DNA of 64,000 bases from Mytilus edulis. Taxonomy: Eukaryota > Mollusca > Bivalvia > Mytilida > Mytilidae. Both the position numbers and the translations under genes were made by a program. The DNA lies in the NCBI RefSeq assembly GCF_963676685.1, contig NC_092354.1, forward strand, positions 38,162,193 through 38,226,192, in the 5' to 3' direction. The notes beneath the pieces are model-generated. The model did not search any database and had not been told where the DNA came from. It saw only the letters and a list, made by a program, of their open reading frames with translations. Positions 44,042 through 59,000 of this stretch are shown here, piece after piece (within the stretch, counting starts at the first letter, position 1; every line of letters begins with the position of its first letter).

Positions 44042-47000
44042 GTAAGTCTGATTATTTTTAAAAGTCATAAAGTTTGAATAAGAACAATTCATCGAAAGGA
44101 GTCTCATTTGGTTTGGTTATGTTTGTAGTTAGGTGTACTGATTCCGCATTATTTGGTTATAATCCCGTATCCCGTTTATCACGGTTAACATAACGCGTGT
44201 GATTTCGCGTGTTCACCTCTTTCCAGTTAATACTCAATATAAATTTACTTGCACGTGTAAATTTTATCAGAAATCGGTTAAAATCCAGGATCATGCTTAC
44301 ACCACAATGAGGCACCTTATCGTTATTTGTCAGCCTTTACTGGACATTTTTACCACACCCTAGACAAGAGCTGATGCTTCAAACACAAAGTTATTGTCCC
44401 ATGACGTCACTATTTGAAGAGTCACATATTCTTTGGTTAAGTGTCGTTAATTCCACAATAACGATACGGTCGCTCGCTCATTGGTATTGGTTTTCTTTGC
44501 AACTACTGACCGTGTTAGCAAAAGTACTGAAAACAATTTTGATGATATAAACATCTTATTTCCTTAGGGAAAATATGCATCGTGTGTGCCTATATGTGCT
44601 TTTCATTAAAACGTTAAGAATTACAATGATGTTACCGCCGACATCAGAGTTATCGGTTTGAATAATTCTTTATTGCACTGTACGTAAAAAATGGTCTTAA
44701 TACAATAATGGGACCGATTTACGATAAAATTAAACCGTTCATTATTTCATTTCAAATGGATTTTGTTTCAATAACATTAACAGTATCATTTTTTCCTGCG
44801 CCAGAATATGGACAAAACTGTTTTACTTTGAAAATATGAACATGAAATTGATTATGGAAATGAGGGATGTTGCAGAGAAACAACAACCCGACCAAACAGC
44901 AGACAATAGCCAAAGGGTCTTCAATGAATGAAACCTTTAAAAAGATACTTTCGTCGTATATGTAAAATAGCATCACTATGAAACATTCTTTTAAAGACAA
45001 ATAAGTTATTCGAATATATATCATTCATGTCTGAGCAAGTAACTCGGTGTTTACTATTCAAGTTCGCCATCTTTTGGCTTTTGGCTTTTGGCTTTTGTTT
45101 GCTGTTTGATACATAATCTAATACTTTTGTTTTTTCCTCGTTTGAAAAGATTATATCTTTTTTTTTATTAATGTGTCTTACATAGCTGACTACACATTAC
45201 ATGTTTTAATCATTGTTAAAGGTCGAACGGTGACCTGTTATTGTTACAATATACTGTTCATTCTGTTGGATATAACAGTAGAAGAGGTGGTATGGTTGCC
45301 AATGATACAATTTTCCACAAGAGATCAAAAGTACAAAGAAATTAACAACTATATGTCACCGTACAGACTTTACCAATGAGAAAAGCCGATACTGCATAGT
45401 CAGCTATAAAAGTCCCAATAACAACGTTAAACGTTTTAAACGAGAACACTAACGACCAAATTTATGTATGAAAAAAGAACGATAAACTATATGTAACTCA
45501 TAAACAAACCAGAACCACTGAACTACGGGTTCCTGACTTGGGACAGACATAAACATACACAATGTAACGGTGTTGAACATGTGAGCCGGAACCCAACCCT
45601 CTCCATACCATTTGAGAGTATAACAGTACAACATAAGAACAGACAGTATCCAACTAATCTAATCTTTCTTATTTATTATCAGGTTATAACTAGTCAACAC
45701 AACTACGGTGGTAAGTTGAACTGTCAAATACACATGTACATGTATCATGTATGAAATATATGTCCAACATTTAATGCGCTTTTATTAGATGCATATTATC
45801 AAACGTTTATATCATTATTCAGTCATTTCACCAGAAGATCAGATACTTATTTCGTTAATATACATGATATAAATAACTAACTTAATCATTTACGTACAAA
45901 CATCAGTGAGTTATGCACTTAATTAACTTCAAACAAAAACTGCAATATCGATGAATGCATAGCTGAAACGGATGATATATACTTTTCTTGGTTTATTATT
46001 TGTCATTACAGTATCTTATATGTCTATTTTTTAAATACACGAGAAGTATTTATTTATACCGACTTATGAATTTAACATATGACATCCATATTTGTACTGG
46101 TATTTATTGTAACAGCTTGATTCCTAATCCTATTACGATTTTAACTATTTGTTGTGATTACTAGTATCCTGTATTACGTGAATTAATCATTATATCTTAT
46201 TGCTATTTATTCCACGCAGAGTCACTTGCAATGGCATAATCAAATGAATAGAAAAGTATCCAATATCTTAAACACAAATCAAAGTCAAAAATGTTTTGTT
46301 TGAAGTATTAATTAAGCTTTTGAATTTTTTAAGAACAGTTTTTTGTTGAAACATTGTCACAAATAGCCGCAACTTATTTAAAAGAAATATGAAAGTGTAG
46401 AACTTTGCCGGCAAATAATGAATAGCAATAAGGTTTATACAATTTATGACCCTAAGGCATGCAAGACTTCTACAAATATATATTCCATAACTGCAACTTG
46501 TGAGCTACAATATTTCTACACTCGAGACAGTTGGATTTTAATATTTGAAACGCGATGCTTGTCGAGCTTTTTAAATGATTAAAATGTAACTGTTGAGAGA
46601 AGAGAAATCTCGTAGAATACTTGTTCCTTTTCAAAGATTTTTTTCAAAGAAAATTATGTACTTTTAATGTGACGTCATCAGTCATAGTTTCCCTTTTTCG
46701 TGACATCACACAAGGTATAAAATTCTAAAAGAAAAATAAGAATATTAATATCCGACCAATCATTTGCTGAGAACAGATTTTTCAATAGTAAGGGATATAT
46801 ATTTTTCTCACACCGATCAGGAAGAGGGGAAATAGCGCAAAATTTGAGATATATAAGTCCATACGTTCATTTCTTCATGCGCCTTACTATATAAATGATC
46901 TGACATGATTGTGTTTACTTATTTGATGTCGAGACGATAACAAATCTTGGTAGAGAGTATCATACTTTGTGTTTGTTAGAGATATTTTTCTAAGGTCAAT

Positions 47001-50000
47001 GCGAGTTTTATTTATTCTTGTTATCAACCTAAAATAAAAACTTGCTTTATAAAGTATTTTGTAAATAATTCTGTTAACAGGTAAACCATATTTAAATGGT
47101 TGTATCTCATCCCCTTTCAAGGGTGACCGTGGAATAGAAGTATTCTAACAATATGATTATGATATTTATCAAAACGATTTACATTTACAGAGTTAAAAAA
47201 GGGTCGCCGAAAATGTTTTAAGAAACACCACTACCGGGAAATACGTTTAAATCAAACTACTCCAGGTGATCCGGAAAAAAACACAAAACAACACAATAAA
47301 GAAAAAAGGGGCACTTGTAAATACTACCATCTCATCAAACGATAATTTACCTGCAAAAATACTCTTTCTTTAGTTTATTTAAACCACAATGTTTTCATTA
47401 ATAATTAAACCGCGTTTACAACATATATATTTTGAAGTATCTTAATGCATCAGCAATGCACCTAGTAATGCTTATATCTTAGACAATAAAAAACCTGGAC
47501 GGTGTCCAGCCGTTCCATCTGATCCCAAAGGTCCATGTGTTGACTTACCAATTTGCAGTGTAGATAGTGATTGTTACGGTGTTCAGAAGTGTTGTCCTAA
47601 TGGTTGTGGACATGAATGTCTTTTTCCAGGTAAGGTAAACATTTAAATTTTATCAAAAGGCAAATTATAAAAAATGGTGAACTAAGGGACATATAAGAAA
47701 ACTATATTGTGAACATGTAAATGAATATAAAAAGTAAAATCACAAAAATACTGAACAACGAGTAATACTCAAAACAGAAAGTCTTCAATAAAATGGTAAA
47801 CTTATAAACTCAAACACATCAAAGGAACGATCACAAACTGTCCTATTCCTGACTTAATTAACCGTGGATGTATAGATAGCTGAACATCTCCATATAAAGT
47901 TCATTTTATTTGACACCACTCAAAATTGTATGTAACTTTTCAATATTACTTCGTAAGTGTCACTTATGCATCGGTCAAACTTATTTATAAACGTCTTCAT
48001 CTTAGTCGATCCAAAACCTGGTATCTGTCCACCTAGTGGTGGCGGTACGTGTGCTGAGCACTGCAGTAAAGACAGCGATTGCCAGGATGTTCAGAAGTGT
48101 TGTTCTAACGGTTGCGGACACGATTGCTTCTTCCCAGGTAAGTTATACATATGATAACAAAATAAGTAGATACTAGATACAGGTTTTTCTTTTTTTTTAT
48201 AATAATTTCTGCCATTTTTCTCCTGATATGGAAGGAAAATGTTTCTGCCATTTTTCTCCTGATATGGAAGGAAAATTTCGTCGTGACTTTTACGAACAGT
48301 TCATTTTTTCATTTAGTGTGTACAAAGATCCGAGTAACGCTTATCATGTTTAACGATCAATATATTACACAATGGTTATCAGGATTATAGTTTGAAACGC
48401 CAGACGCGAGTTTTGTCTACAAAAGACTTATCAGTGACTCTCAGGTCAAAATAGTTATAAGCCATTCAAGAACAAAGTTGAAGAGCATTGAGGACACAAA
48501 ATTGGAAAAGTTTCTAAATACGCCTAAGGTGTGTACCAATAAATGATATTTCAATGTTTCTTTCTAAGTCACTGTTAAGCCTGGTACCTGTCCAACACTT
48601 CCACCTGATACTGTTGGGACATGTGTTGACCTTTGCACTGTGGACAGCGATTGTTTAGGTGATCAGAAGTGTTGTTCCCATGGTTGTGGACACAGTTGTT
48701 CCTCCACAGGTAAGACACGTAATCAGAAGTGTTGTTATCATGGTTGTGGACACAGTTGTTCCTCTCCAGGTAAGACACGTAATTCGAAGTGTTGTTCTCA
48801 TGGTTGTGGACACAGTTGTTCCTCTCCAGGTAAGACACGTAATCAGAAGTGTTGTTCTCATGGTTGCGGACACAGTTATTCCTCTCCAGGTAAGACACGT
48901 AATCAGAAGTGTTGTTCTCATGGTTGTGGACACAGTTTTACCTCTAAGGTAAGACACGTAATCAGAAGTGTTGTTCTCATGGCTGTGGACACAGTTGTTC
49001 CTCTCCAGGTAAGACACATACTCAGAAGTGTTGTTCTCATGATTGTTGACACATTTGTTCCTCGCCAGGTAAGACACGTAATCAGAAGTGTTGTTCTCGT
49101 GGTTGTGGACACAGTTGTTCCTCTCCAGGTAAGACACGTAATCAGAAGTGTTGTTCTCATGGTTTCGGACACAGTTGTTCCTACACGTATATGAACAAAA
49201 GCAGTGACCTAAAGCATTGTCAAAATGGGAAGGTATGCTGATGATACTGTTGTTGAAATTCAACCAGATTGAGGTAATCTAATAAGGTTTCGATCTTTAA
49301 TATTGTAGACAAATTGTTATTTAAAAAATAATGTAGATTTACATTTTTCCCTTCTTTATACTACTGTCTTATGTTTTAATACAAAGAGAGTGTTTTATTC
49401 AGATAAGAATACAGTTTGAAAAACAGGAAAATATGGCGTCTGTGACTAGTCGAGGGTATTGACGCTCCGATGTTTTTGTGCTAGTTTGAAGTTTTACAGT
49501 TCTGTATATGATTTTTCTTGGACTTTCGAATCTCAAGTAATAATATGTGAGTCTTTCTGAATAATAATTTTGATGCATTTACCAAAGAAAGATACTTTAA
49601 TAGCCATTTGAAGTTCGGACAAAAGAAAAAAACAATCTAAATATAGATATTGGTAGTGATTTAATTGAGTAAATAAAACTCACGGTAGAATAGTTCGAAA
49701 ACTAGATCGTAAATTGTTTGTAAACAAACCGAGTATTATACAATAACTATATATTGTTCATACATTAACATTAAAATATCTCGTAAGCCGAGAATGACGC
49801 AACAACAACAAATTACGAGCTTTGTTTCGTCAGCTAATGTTGGCAAACTCTCTGCTACACAGGAAAATGATGACTCTGTATTTAATGACTCAACACCTGC
49901 AAAACCAAAATCTGCAAAACGCCCGCATACATGTCTCTCTAGCGATGGCGATCATGGTTTATGCATCGAAACCGAATTAAATGAGATAAGGAATTCAATG

Positions 50001-53000
50001 AAAAACATATTGAAAAAAGAAGACGTTAAAATGATTGTCACTGAAACAGTTACAAGCTTGCTTGCACAAATGAAAAAAGAGATGAAAAAAAGAACTTAAA
50101 AAAGAAATGATGGTTGAAATTCAAACAAATAAAGAAAAGGTAGAACAGCACTTTAAGTCAGAGGTATCTAGACTTAGTAAAAGAATAGACAGTGTAGAAT
50201 TTGACAATGCTAATATATTAGAAAAAAATGCAAACCTTCACAAAGAAAACAGGCTTTTGAAAGAAGAGATTGAAAATACGGGTAAACGTGTAACCGAAGC
50301 AATGGAATTGTCAAACTGGAATGAACAATACTCAAGGAAAAAAAATATTAAAATATTTGACTTTCCAGAAAAAAAGGGGAAAAGATTGCCTCATAGTTTT
50401 TTTCATGAGATAAGTAAACTGGGTGTAAAAATTGAACCATCAGAGATTGTAGCAGCACACAGGATACCAGGAAAACACGGCAAACCTAGACCAATTCTTG
50501 TGAAATTTATGCGCATGGAATCGAACATCTCTATTTTGCGAAATCGAAAACTTATCAATGAGAAGTTAGAAGTCCGCATCTCTGACGATGTTACAAAACT
50601 GAATCAAGGGCTACTAAATAGACTATACCTGCATGAGGATGTCACCAGTGCGTGGTATTTCAACGGTCACATATATGGCACCGACAGCAAGGGGGATCGG
50701 CATCGTTTTGACATTTATGACAACATAAGGCAGAAACTGGGCTCATAAGAATAGCTCCCGTATAATGCGGACCGGTTCTAACATTACAAATTTGGTATAC
50801 CTTTATTCAAAGTTGTTTATTGTTGTTTATTATTTGTTGATATCTTGTAAAAATGTCATTCTTTTTTATATTGTTTTTAACACCAAAGTTGAAAGTTTGA
50901 ACCTTTGCATTGTAGCCTGTATATTCAGGGAGTGGCATACCTATTTTATTTTTTTTACGGAATTTAGGGTCTATTTCCGTACTAGTCTTTAATTTTACGA
51001 TCCGTTTCAAAACTTCCGGTAGAGAATTTAACAAAAACTGCACATTTGAAATACACATTTTTTAATATTTTTGGTAAAAAGTAATCGGTTTTCAAGCTAG
51101 TCTTCGATTTAAAAACTTCCGGGCCACTTCACTGATATGAAAAAATACACCGAACACCATCTCCTCTTGGAAATAGAAGTAAAATCTTATCTGTTCTCTG
51201 CGAGAATAATGAACCGTTAAAAAATGACTCGTAGACCTATACATTACAACTGTGAATTTGTCCTAGTACTACTTCAGAGGAATCTCTGCACATAATCGTG
51301 AGATTGATAAACAAACACTTATTAAATGAAACCCTTGTCAATACATTTTATCATACAATAAATGTTTAAGTGTTAGCTTCACTCTGGATAAATACAATAT
51401 ACATGTAACACTGAAATGAGCTGATGAGAGATGCATGTACATGTACAGTTAAGATGGGGTCAGCAATTTTAATTCAATTGTATATAAAGATGGTTGTTTT
51501 GTGTATCAGGATTTAAAGGTGCATGTTTATGGCATATGTATGTGTATATTTGTATGTGGTTTCTTTTCTTTTTTTCTTCAATTGTATTATTGCATGTACC
51601 TGTGTTGATAAAAATGCTTTGTTGTTATTATGTTTTTTGTTTGTTTCTTTTTTTCGTTACTTTACTTTCTTTTATTTAGCATGGGGATTATAAATTAGCA
51701 TGTTGACTTTTATTATTATATAGGCTATTCTTTGGTATACATTGTCTGAGAATTTGTCTCTCTTAAAAACGAACAATACACAAATTAAAAATTAAAAGGT
51801 GCAAATTGAGGTACAAATGAATTTTCACAGAACTTTTTGATATATCTTTCAGTTTTACTTTAGCACAAAAATATTTGCTCATTTTATTTATACTATGATG
51901 CTCTCGACACTTTTTTTGGGGGGGTTGGGGGTAACTCTAAGTAAAAAATTGAAACATTGGGAAAACACTTTTACGTATAGATGCACATGTGTATGGTTTG
52001 TTGATACTGTTTGGATATATTGGGGTTATAGATATTTATATTTATTATTATTTAAGCTATTCTTGTTTAACCACTTGATAATATTATGTCGACTATAACT
52101 ATTGGTAGTGTAAACTGCAGGGGTTTATCAGAAACAGTTAAAAGAATTGATATATTTACAAAATATAAGGACTTATATGATATAATTATATTAGTAGACA
52201 CCCATAGCACATCTGAAAAAGAAAAACAATGGCTGCATGAATGGGGATATGTGGGGAAATTTAGTTCTTTTTCTAGTAAAAGTAGAGGGGTGGCTGTTCT
52301 TTTCAGAAATACTTTTGAATTTAAAATCCATGGAGAAACCATAGACTTGTCTGGTAATTTTGTTATATTAGATATCACCATTCAGGACTATCGTATAACT
52401 TTGGCAGCAATATATGGACCGAATAATGATGAACCAGCCTTTTTTGACAACATAAAAAACAAAATATCCCACTTTGGCAACTCGTCAATTGTAGTCGTGG
52501 GTGATTGGAATGTTGTTCAAGATTATGAGATGGACACATTATATTATAGAAATGAAAATAACCCCCAGTCAAAGGCTAAGATACATGAGGTTATGCATGA
52601 CCTTGATTTATTAGATATATGGCGCCTGCAACACCCTTTTGAAAAGAGGTACTCATGGAGGGGTCCAAATCGCAAACGAAGTCGTTTGGACTACTTCATG
52701 ATTACCTCTGATATAGAAGCATTTGTAATTTCATCAGATATAGGAATTAGTTATAGATCGGATCATTCTCCAGTACTTATTGTTTTAAAATTTTCAAGCC
52801 AGATTAGAGGGAAGGGTACATGGAAATTTAATAACAGTCTTTTGAAGGAAACTGAGTTTATTGAAAAAGTTAAAGGGGATATCAAAACTGTCATTGAAGA
52901 ATATGAGTCTGATCCATCTATTGATATTGAGACAGAGGACAAACAGTTTAATATAAGCTATCAGCTTTATGGGATATGATTAAATTGAAAGTTCGTGGAT

Positions 53001-56000
53001 CTGCAATCTCATTTTCGTCTTTCCGGAAGAAGGAACAAAATAATAAAGAAAAAGAATTATTATACAAGATATCATTATTAGATAAAAAAAAAACTCATAG
53101 AGAATAACTTGCCATCAGTACAACAAGAAAGGGAAGGGTTGGAACTAGAATTAAAAGTAATAAGAGAAAAAAATGTTAAAGGGATAATTACAAGAGCAAA
53201 GGCAAGATGGCAAGTAGAGGGGGGAAAGGGAAGTAACTATTTTTGTAATTTGGAAAAAAAACATTATACAGAAAAAGTTATTCCCAAACTTATTTTGGAG
53301 GACGAATCTGAGATAACGGATCCATGTATTATTAGAAATGAACAAAAACAATTTTATAAAAAATTGTATACTAGTTCTAACTCATTGTTACTTGAGACTC
53401 ACAGGAGCACATTTCTTCAGCATGACAATCCTTTTATTACAAAACCTATTGAGGAAGAGGTGAAATCATGTGAAGGACCTTTATCAGTACAGGAATGTCT
53501 GTCTTCTCTTAAACATATGAAGAACTCTAAATCACCTGGTATAGATGGATTCACTGTTGAGTTTTATAAATTTTTCTGGAATGATATTAAATTTCCACTA
53601 GTAAGATGTTTAAATGAGGCTTTAGAGTATGGAAAGTTCTCTATCACTCAAAGACAGGGACTCATTACCTGTATACCAAAGGAAGGTAAGTCAAAGTTTT
53701 ATCTTAAGAACTGGCGACCTATCACACTGCTGTGTGTAGACTATAAGATAGCTACAGCCAGTCTAGCAAATAGATTTAAAAAGGTCTTGGTAAATATAAT
53801 TAGTCAAACACAAAAAGGTTTTCTTAAAGGTAGGTATATTGGCGAATGTACTAGATTTATTTATGATCTAATGGAAAAGATGGAATAAGACGACATTCCT
53901 GGACTTTTACTTTTAGTCGATTTTGAAAAAGCTTTCGACACAGTCGAATGGTCTTTCATATATGAGGCTTTGCAGTTTTATGGATTTGACCATACATTTA
54001 TAAATTGGATTAAGGCTTGCTACTGTGATGCTTCTAGTGCTGTGTTGAATAATGGTTATATTTCAGAATTTTTTTCATTAAAAAGGGGGGTCCGTCAAGG
54101 GGATCCTCTGTCTCCTTACCTATTTATTTTAGTGCTAGAATTACTTAGTGCAGCTATTAAAAATGACCCTGAGGTTGCAGGTGTAACAATTAATGACTCT
54201 GAATTTCTGTTGAGTCAATACACTGATGATTCTTCCGTAGTCCTGGATGGTAACCAAAAATCCCTAAATCAGTGTTTATACTTGTTTGATAAATTTTCAG
54301 AATGTGCTGGACTTAGGTGTAATGTTGACAAAACCGAAGCCGTATGGATTGGGTCAAAAAAGGGTTGTATGGAAAAACTTTTGCCAGAAAAAAAATCTTG
54401 TTTGGAACCATTCTGGGAGGTTTAAACTACTAGGTATATGGTTTGAACTTGCTAAAATGGATAAAACTCTATGTAATTTTACAGCCAAGATAAACAGTAT
54501 CAAGTCATTACTCAATACTTGGGCTTATAGAGAACTGACATATATTGGGAGGGTTGTAGTTATTAAGACTTTAGCACGTCCCATTTTGGTCCAAGTTCTG
54601 ACTGTCCTTCCTAACCCCCCAGAAGGGGTTTTGAGGGAGATTCAGAATATATTTTTTAACTTTTTATGGAAAGGAAAACCTGATAAAGTGAAAAGGGCAG
54701 TGATAATGTCCGAACACTGCGATGGTGGTCTTAAGATGCCCAATATTTATTATGTTTGCTATAGTGTAAAATTGTCTTGGCTGTATAAATTATTAGATCC
54801 CCAAAACTACTCTCCTTGGAAAGTCTTGCTACTTAGTTATATACAAAAATTTGGGGGGGACAAGATTTTACACTTAAGTCAGGAAGGTTTACTTTATTTA
54901 GCAGAAAAAGTTAATCCATTTTGGCATGATATCCTGGTAAATTTTTCCAAGTTAAAAAATAAGCTTAAAGCTGAAAACAATACTGAAATTTTGACCCAGT
55001 CCATATGGCTGAATCCAAACATCAAAATAGATGGCAAGATGATTTTGAGGTTCAAATATGTTGAAAATAGTATATTCTTCATTAATGATCTTATGTCAGA
55101 TAATAATACATTATTCTCATATGATGAATTTAAAAAAAAGTATGATATCAATACTAACTTTGTAGAATTTTATAGTATTTTAAGTGCGATTCCAAAGAGA
55201 TGGAAAAGTATAATAGAAGGTAGTTCAAAACTGGAAATTATTGAAAATAAATTAATAGATAAAGTTAAAAAGGAACCAAAATCTTGTAAATTTTTCTATA
55301 CATTATTTTTGGAGGATAATAAAGTGTTATCTTTATCTTCCCGTGAAAAATGGGATAGAGATTTAGATATGCAGATTGAGGATTGGAATGCTATTTATTC
55401 CATGCCCTTCTTCATAACCAGAAACTCTTTTTTGCAAAACTTCCAATTTAAGATTGTTCATAGGATTCTACCATGTAATTCTTTTTTATTGAAATGTAAA
55501 TTAAAAGAAACTGAACTTTGTACGTTTTGTTCAGAAATTAAAGAAAATATTTTTCACATTTTTTGGGAATGTAATGTATCACAAAACTTCTGGCTATCCG
55601 TTATAGATTGGATTAAAAATTATGGCATTCTCCTGCCTTTTAGTGCAAAAGAAGTCATTTTAGGTGTGTCTGAGGATTTTGTCAACAGTAAAATAGTTAA
55701 CAATATTTTGTTGTATTTCAAATATTATATATACAAATGTAGATGTAAGAACATATTCCCCACAACATGTGGTGGGGTAGAATATTTAAAATATTGGATT
55801 AATATAGAAAAATACTCTGTATGTTTCTTAACCCCTGTACAAAAAGTAAAAATGGATCAGAAATGGCATTTGTTAGAAGCAGCTTTTATTTAATTTATTT
55901 GATTAATTAACAAAATCTTTTTGTAATATTTATATCTATATCTTATTATATCCATATGACTTAATTGATTTATCAAGTATTACTTTATTTTTAAAATGTG

Positions 56001-59000
56001 TATCGAATACTGTAGTATGTAATTTCACATGTTTCATCATCAAAAATAAAATAATTACAAAAAAAAAAGAATACAGTTTATAAGACAAGTTGAAAGAGTT
56101 GGTATTACTTTGCTTCATAAAAAAGAATGGCTAACGTAGATACAAGTATCTTGTCTTAGGGAGGGATAAATCCTACTTTGAAAAGAATCACTCTGATTCA
56201 AACAAAAAATTCTCTGAAACCGATATTATCAAGATGCTTGATTTCTTGATTGACAACATATTTGTTACGTTCGATGGACGTATTTTTCAACAGACTGTCG
56301 GCATCCCAATGGGAACAAATTGGCCCCTCTACTTGCCAACTTGTTTCTTTATTATTATGAGGCTGACTTCATGCAGAAACTTCTTAGGAAAAAAGATAAG
56401 AAGTTAGCAATATCCTTTAACTCTACTTTCCGCTATATAGATGTTGTTCTTTCACTAAACAATTCAAATTTGGTGACTATGTGGAACGCATCCATCCCAT
56501 CGAATTGGAGATAAAGGATACTACAGATACAGTTAAGTCGGCTTCATATCTTGACTTACATCTAAAAATCCACAATGAGGGTCGGTTGAAAACAAAACTT
56601 TACGACAAAAGAGATGATTTCAGCTTTCTAATTGTGAACTTTCCATTTCTAAGTAGCAACATTCCAGCAGCACCTGCATACGGGGTATATATCTCCCAAT
56701 TTATACGATATTCCCGTGCTTGCATTTCCTATCATGATTTTCTTGATAGAGGGTTCCTGCTCTCAAGGAAACTATTAAACCAAGAGTTTCAAATGGTGAA
56801 GTTAAAATCATCCCTTCGTAAATTTTACGGACGCCATCACGAGTTGGTTGACCGTTATGGAATAACCATTTCACAAATGATATCGGATATGTTCCCTACG
56901 TCGTAACTACAATCCCCTTCCCTTTCATGAATGTGACCTACCGAATTAGACTATTTACCGGATTTGTAATCACATAAGCAACACGACGTGTGCCACATGT
57001 GGAGCAGGATATACTTACCCTTCCAGAGCACCCGACATCACCCCTAGTTTTTGGTGGGGTTCGTGTTGTTTATTCTTTAGTTTTCTATGTTGTGTCATGT
57101 GTGCTGTTGTTCTTCTGTTTGTCTTTTTCATTTTTAGCCATGGCGTTGTCAGTTTGTTTTAGATTTATGAATTTGACTGTCCCTTTGGTATGTTTCGTCC
57201 CTCTTTTATAAACTTCTGATCATATCATATTTGTATATTTCAATATATATATTTTTTTTAAACATTATGGAAGAGAATATGATGGTGAAATACGTTTGAT
57301 TATTTAATGTTATGAGTGTGTCACTCCAAAGGGAATGGCAATATTGTCACCAATTATCTTCATCCTTTCTTGAATGGTGTTATTTTATACATATTTTCTT
57401 AGCATTGCCATGTAATCGAGAGATTTTACCAGCCATAATAACAGATTCAACCCACATTTTTCTTAAAAATATCCTGTACCAAATCAGAAATATTACAGTT
57501 GTTATCAATTATCTCGTTTATATATGCTGGCGTTTGTTTTTGTTGCCCGTTAGTGTTCCTATGTTTTTCTCTTATAATTGATATGTTCCCACGGTCAAAG
57601 TGTGTAAACCGGTTTGTTTTCTTTTAATCGACGTATGTCATTTGAACAGCAGTATAATACTGTTGCCTTTATCTATCATATTATGTAATTGGAATCAGCA
57701 CTTTATTCATGAAACATAACTTGAGAAAATATTTCTTTCATATTCTACTTCTTTCATCACTCGACAAGTGCATACCTCGATTATAAGTTTACTATTAATG
57801 AATGTGTTAGGTTATTATAGCAACAATTACTAATCATTTTAGTCAATGTTTGTCCGCCTGAACCAAAATGTCCAGTACCTCCAAATGGTCCTCCAGGAAC
57901 ATGCAAACCGCAGTGTAAATTTGAGTACAATGTTATCAATGAACTCCGATGCAGAGTAAAGTGTGTTATTGGTCCACAAGGGCCACAAGGACCACCTTGT
58001 CCGCCAACCGGGGTAACATTTAGTTTACTTTGATTTAAATTATGTATTTCTTCGACCATGTAACCATGGTACATATAGAACGCGACCAGAATTAGATAAT
58101 TCAGTGGTTCAATTATGTATGGTTCGAATATCTATGGTGGTGTATTGTTCTCATTTTAAAGAAAAGTAGTTCTGAAATCTACAATTATAACTTATCAAAA
58201 ATTGTCATCGATTTCTCACACAGACATTTAAAACTTATTGTGGTTATACAAACTTGATAATCAAAATGTATGAGCCAGGAAAGAAACTATTCGTTTAGCA
58301 AATGCGTTTGCCACTGTTGGCTTCCTTTCGTGGAAAATGATTTTGGACTAGTCTTCAAATAATCCTTAATTGAATTCTTAATTTTTGTGTTTTTGGGATT
58401 GATTTAGTTTGTTCATCTGTGTCTTATACAATGACATAATTTCGAAATCATTATTCATTTTAATAATTTCAAATCGAAAAGATCAGAAAGTATCGAACAA
58501 GATTCATATATTCTTGCAACACTAGAGTAAAATAAGTCTTTAAAATTAAATATTTAATATATCCACGCAGCAACCTGATAAGTCAAAATAATATATTACT
58601 GTTAGAGACAGTGACGTATCGTTAATAGCAGCATATTTATATATTGATTTATTGAAGGTGCTCGTGTTCATTTGGGTGTAGTCCAAGAATAACATAAAGT
58701 AAACGCTCGTTTACACTGCGTGTACATATCTGATTTTTCTACTCCAATTTTCGCGTTTACCAGCCAGTAAATGTTCGATTACAAAACTGCGTTAACTTGG
58801 TCAAAATGTTTTATTAATACTGTAAAATCATCAAAATATAAGGAATTTTTTTACGGAAGATTTAGCTTAGTAATGTTTCGAGACTTGAAATAAAGCAGAA
58901 GACTATATAATAAATATAAAAATCGAAAATAATCGATAAAACATGTTTACGGAGTATACATTATACTTATTTTAAATTATTTGCCACAGTTCATGATTTA

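Larger units (their letters stand above)
49418..56066 (+). mobile_element. Full-length L1/Tx1-like LINE (LINE-2 of this window) in a gene B intron
   Basis: Flanked by perfect 13-bp direct repeats AAGAATACAGTTT at 49405-49417 and 56067-56079, with an A-rich 3' end. It has a 376-base 5' UTR, ORF1, a 1.3-kb spacer, ORF2 (endonuclease, RT, C-terminal CCHC) and a 170-base 3' UTR. It lies in the same sense as gene B. Several frameshifts and one stop make it inactive. It is a different family from LINE-1 but of the same clade. Confidence 0.9.

Noticed and set aside
48661..49190. Regular repeats that might suggest a CRISPR array
   Set aside because: Units are contiguous, with no variable spacers, in a eukaryotic intron-containing gene; they derive from the adjacent exon.
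48655..49263. Long antisense frames (up to 202 codons) over the 60-bp repeats
   Set aside because: They arise because a 60-base unit is a multiple of three; the sense strand carries the WAP codons and donors that explain the sequence.
51421..51460. CTGATGAG that could start another hammerhead
   Set aside because: No GAAA box, stem III or cleavage context follows; it lies in the LINE-2 spacer.
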